Shown one piece after another: positions 34,988-36,308 of a stretch of 36,308 bases of DNA (position 1 is its first letter; every line of letters begins with the position of its first letter). The DNA lies in NCBI GenBank assembly GCA_019347695.1, contig JAHWKT010000012.1, positions 1 to 36,308 on the forward strand. The letters run 5' to 3'. This DNA comes from Actinomycetota bacterium. GTDB taxonomy: Bacteria > Actinomycetota > Nitriliruptoria > Euzebyales > JAHELV01. A program made the position numbers and the translations under genes. Below the pieces are notes generated by a model. That model had not been told where the DNA came from. It made no database searches and saw only the letters and a list, made by a program, of their open reading frames with translations.

Positions 34988-35030
34988 GGACAACCTACCT
35001 TGTCCTCGTGGGCTCGGCAAGGTAACTTGT
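34988..35030 (-). promoter_or_regulatory. Promoter with two overlapping palindromes upstream of the HTH gene
   Basis: On the minus strand -35 TTGCCG (35015-35020) and -10 TAGGTT (34992-34997) are 17 bases apart. GGACAACCTACCTTGTCC (34988-35005) is a palindrome with six-base arms covering the -10. A second, CAAGGTAACTTG (35018-35029), covers the -35. Both share CAA..TA.CTTG. Binding there would block RNA polymerase. Confidence 0.65.
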
Positions 35031-35187
35031 CTCGCGTTCCGAAGCCGGTGTGCCGATCATCTATCCGATCCGCATCCAGCGCGCGCTCGTGCTGCCATTT
35101 GTGGACAACTACCGGGTGACCGTTCAGCAAGCCCGACCGCCCCGGTGACTGCGTTCCGCGTGCTCATGACTGGTGTGTCCGGTGAGG

Positions 35188-35232
35188 TGCCCCCGGCAGG
35201 AATCGAACCTGCGACTCCCGACTTAGGAGGTC
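35188..35232 (-). tRNA. tRNA-Arg(CCT) 3' fragment; probable integration-site remnant
   Basis: On the minus strand the sequence runs from the anticodon loop (CTCCTAA, anticodon CCT at 35225-35227) through the variable loop and a perfect T arm (GCAGGTTCGATTCCTGC) to the acceptor strand CGGGGGC and A73. The encoded end continues CCT, not CCA. The distance from anticodon to 3' end is normal. The matching 5' half is absent: only GAC of the anticodon stem is kept, no D arm is found, and no GCCCCCG-like acceptor strand lies at the right distance. So this is not a working tRNA. The element that integrated would lie on the higher-coordinate side. Confidence 0.75.
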
Positions 35233-35436
35233 TCATCTCTCATGGCTCTGACCTGCGCATTTGTGCGACCGAGGCCCCGCCCCGCAGCCCGAGACGAAGA
35301 TCATGCGCGGCGACTGAGCTCTTAAGTGGATGGAGGGGCACACGACCGTGACCAACGGCGATCATGACGTTGATTCTTCAGCGAACACCGCCCACCAGCC
35401 CTCTTAGCTAACACACGTGCGCTGGCTGCGACGCCG

Positions 35437-35730
35437 ATGCTAGCGCGAGCCGCCGCCCGACGGCGCGGTCACGCCGGCGTCATCACCCGTGAACGCTACT
35501 TGGCCGAACGGCGCGCCCGCATCGAAGGCGACGCCGACCCGGCCGAGGCCGCCGACGTACGCGAGGCCGAGCTAGCCGCCCGATGGGCCGACGGCGGCAC
35601 CTATACGTGCGACGGTTGGCAGCTAGACCCACGTCCGCGCGGCATTGGTCCGGCGGACCGCGTAGCCGTTCACGGCGACGGGACGGTTGCGTCGGATGCA
35701 AGCTCGACGGTCGGCGTCTGCGGGCGGTAG
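35437..35730 (+). CDS. Small protein of unknown function in the putative island
   Basis: 97 residues, rich in Arg and Ala at the start (MLARAAARRRGHAG), with a helix-like middle (ITRERYLAERRARIEGDADP) and the segment GGTYTCDGWQLDPRPRG. No family recognised. Third positions are less G/C-biased than in the genes to the left, suggesting different ancestry. No clear Shine-Dalgarno site; start ATG 35437 is tentative. It lies between the tRNA fragment and the NTPase gene. The 35233-35436 stretch before it holds no gene I can support. Confidence 0.45.
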   Translation: MLARAAARRRGHAGVITRERYLAERRARIEGDADPAEAADVREAELAARWADGGTYTCDGWQLDPRPRGIGPADRVAVHGDGTVASDASSTVGVCGR

Positions 35731-35803
35731 GTGCGGGTTCGCGCTGCGGACGGCTTCGCGATAGAAACACCCGATGTGGCATGGATGCATCGTCGGTGTG
35801 TGG

Positions 35804-36308
35804 ATGGCTGCGGCAGACGAGTCCGGTTTCTCCCCCCAAGAGTGGATCGTCCAGCGGGGCGTGCCGCGCAGCCTCGTCGAATTCATCCTCGTGGCTGCGT
35901 TCGTCATCGCCACGGGCGCTGTCTTGTTCAAGCCGGCCCAGTGGCTCTGGGGCCGACGGCCCAGATGGCTCCGTCGCGACGAACCAACGACGACGCCGAG
36001 CACGGCTGACCTCGACGCATGGGAAACACACCTGCGCGTCAAGATGGACGAACTGTGGGTGTCCGGCGACCGCGCGCCGCTGCGGGCCGCCGAGCGTGAC
36101 AGCCCGTCGAGTCTGCAATACATCGGGTTCACGGCGGACACCGCGTTGTTGCATCCCACACGCCGGTCGGCGACCGCCCTGGCGACCGGGGGCTCGATCA
36201 CGCTGGCCGACGACCTGGGCGCCGGCGGGCTGTTCGAACTGCTCGACGAGTCGATGCTGATCGTGGGCGCACCCGGTGCCGGCAAGAGTGTGCTGCTGTG
36301 GCAGATCC
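35804..36308 (+). CDS. Membrane-anchored P-loop NTPase (NACHT/STAND-like), 3' end outside window
   Basis: 168 residues are visible. After a short N-terminus there is one hydrophobic segment at about residues 24-42 (VEFILVAAFVIATGAVLF), then an Arg-rich WGRRPRWLRR, an acidic linker, and a P-loop at 155-162 (GAPGAGKS) followed by VLLWQI. The region before the loop (LADDLGAGGLFELLDESMLI) is like the approach to a NACHT domain (compare the form LLxxGEPGSGKTTLL). NACHT proteins are STAND ATPases, several of which act in anti-phage defence; that role here is inferred from family and island position. The start is ATG 35804 without a Shine-Dalgarno site. A conjugation or other P-loop ATPase is an alternative. 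Confidence 0.65.
   Translation, partial: MAAADESGFSPQEWIVQRGVPRSLVEFILVAAFVIATGAVLFKPAQWLWGRRPRWLRRDEPTTTPSTADLDAWETHLRVKMDELWVSGDRAPLRAAERDSPSSLQYIGFTADTALLHPTRRSATALATGGSITLADDLGAGGLFELLDESMLIVGAPGAGKSVLLWQI

Noticed and set aside
35188-35265. A complete tRNA-Arg gene
   Set aside because: No acceptor 5' strand or D arm fits upstream of the anticodon loop, and two of five anticodon-stem pairs fail.
35348-35407. A 19-residue plus-strand ORF after a GGAGGGG stretch in the island
   Set aside because: Too short, spacing to the GTG is too long, and no similarity could be judged; not enough to call a gene.

Overview
The window is high-GC DNA with strong G/C preference at third codon positions, frequent GTG and TTG starts and few Shine-Dalgarno sites. 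The gene families (cell-wall-binding-2 repeats, F420-type LLM and PPOX proteins, actinobacterial carotenoid genes, an AglE-like ABC system) point to an actinobacterium, possibly a deep-branching one such as Nitriliruptoria/Euzebya relatives. That placement is an inference; no rRNA is present.

Layout. 1-2.9 kb: the end of a PPOX-domain gene, a secreted M15-like peptidase with cell-wall-binding repeats, and a broken TetR gene between two palindromes. 3-9.8 kb: a minus-strand histidine-utilisation operon read as transporter, hutU, M20 hydrolase, hutF, hutI. It encodes urocanate to N-formylglutamate; the M20 enzyme is a good candidate for the last step because no hutG is present. hutH is also absent. 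9.8-10.2 kb: a gene graveyard (possible SIS-domain remnant, MazF toxin remnant). 10.2-15.3 kb: ilvD, a small acidic protein, an LLM oxidoreductase, a beta-carbonic anhydrase and a CDP-alcohol phosphatidyltransferase.

15.4-21.3 kb: a minus-strand carotenoid cluster (crtA-like, crtD-like, cruF, GT2 glycosyltransferase, crtI-like). It should tailor an acyclic or monocyclic carotenoid by desaturation, 1'-hydration, ketolation and glycosylation. Three 45-bp direct repeats straddle the glycosyltransferase start. 21.5-24.3 kb: a Uma2-family protein, a PfkB-like kinase lacking its catalytic Asp, and a membrane-anchored Kelch-like protein. 24.4-30.4 kb: a complete carbohydrate ABC system (LacI regulator, MalK-like ATPase, lipoprotein binding protein, two permeases) with visible LacI-type operators and an intercistronic hairpin. 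30.5-34.6 kb: a small membrane protein, an RlmA-like rRNA methyltransferase, a succinate-semialdehyde dehydrogenase, a TauE/SafE pseudogene coupled to an intact TetR gene, two matched TetR operators and a decayed divergent gene.

34.7-36.3 kb: a small HTH protein under an apparently self-regulated promoter, then the 3' half of a tRNA-Arg(CCT) gene lacking its 5' half. This is the signature of a tRNA-integrated genomic island whose DNA lies to the right. Inside the island start a small unknown gene and a membrane-anchored P-loop (NACHT/STAND-like) NTPase that runs off the window. This corner is the best candidate for an undescribed, possibly defence-related, system.
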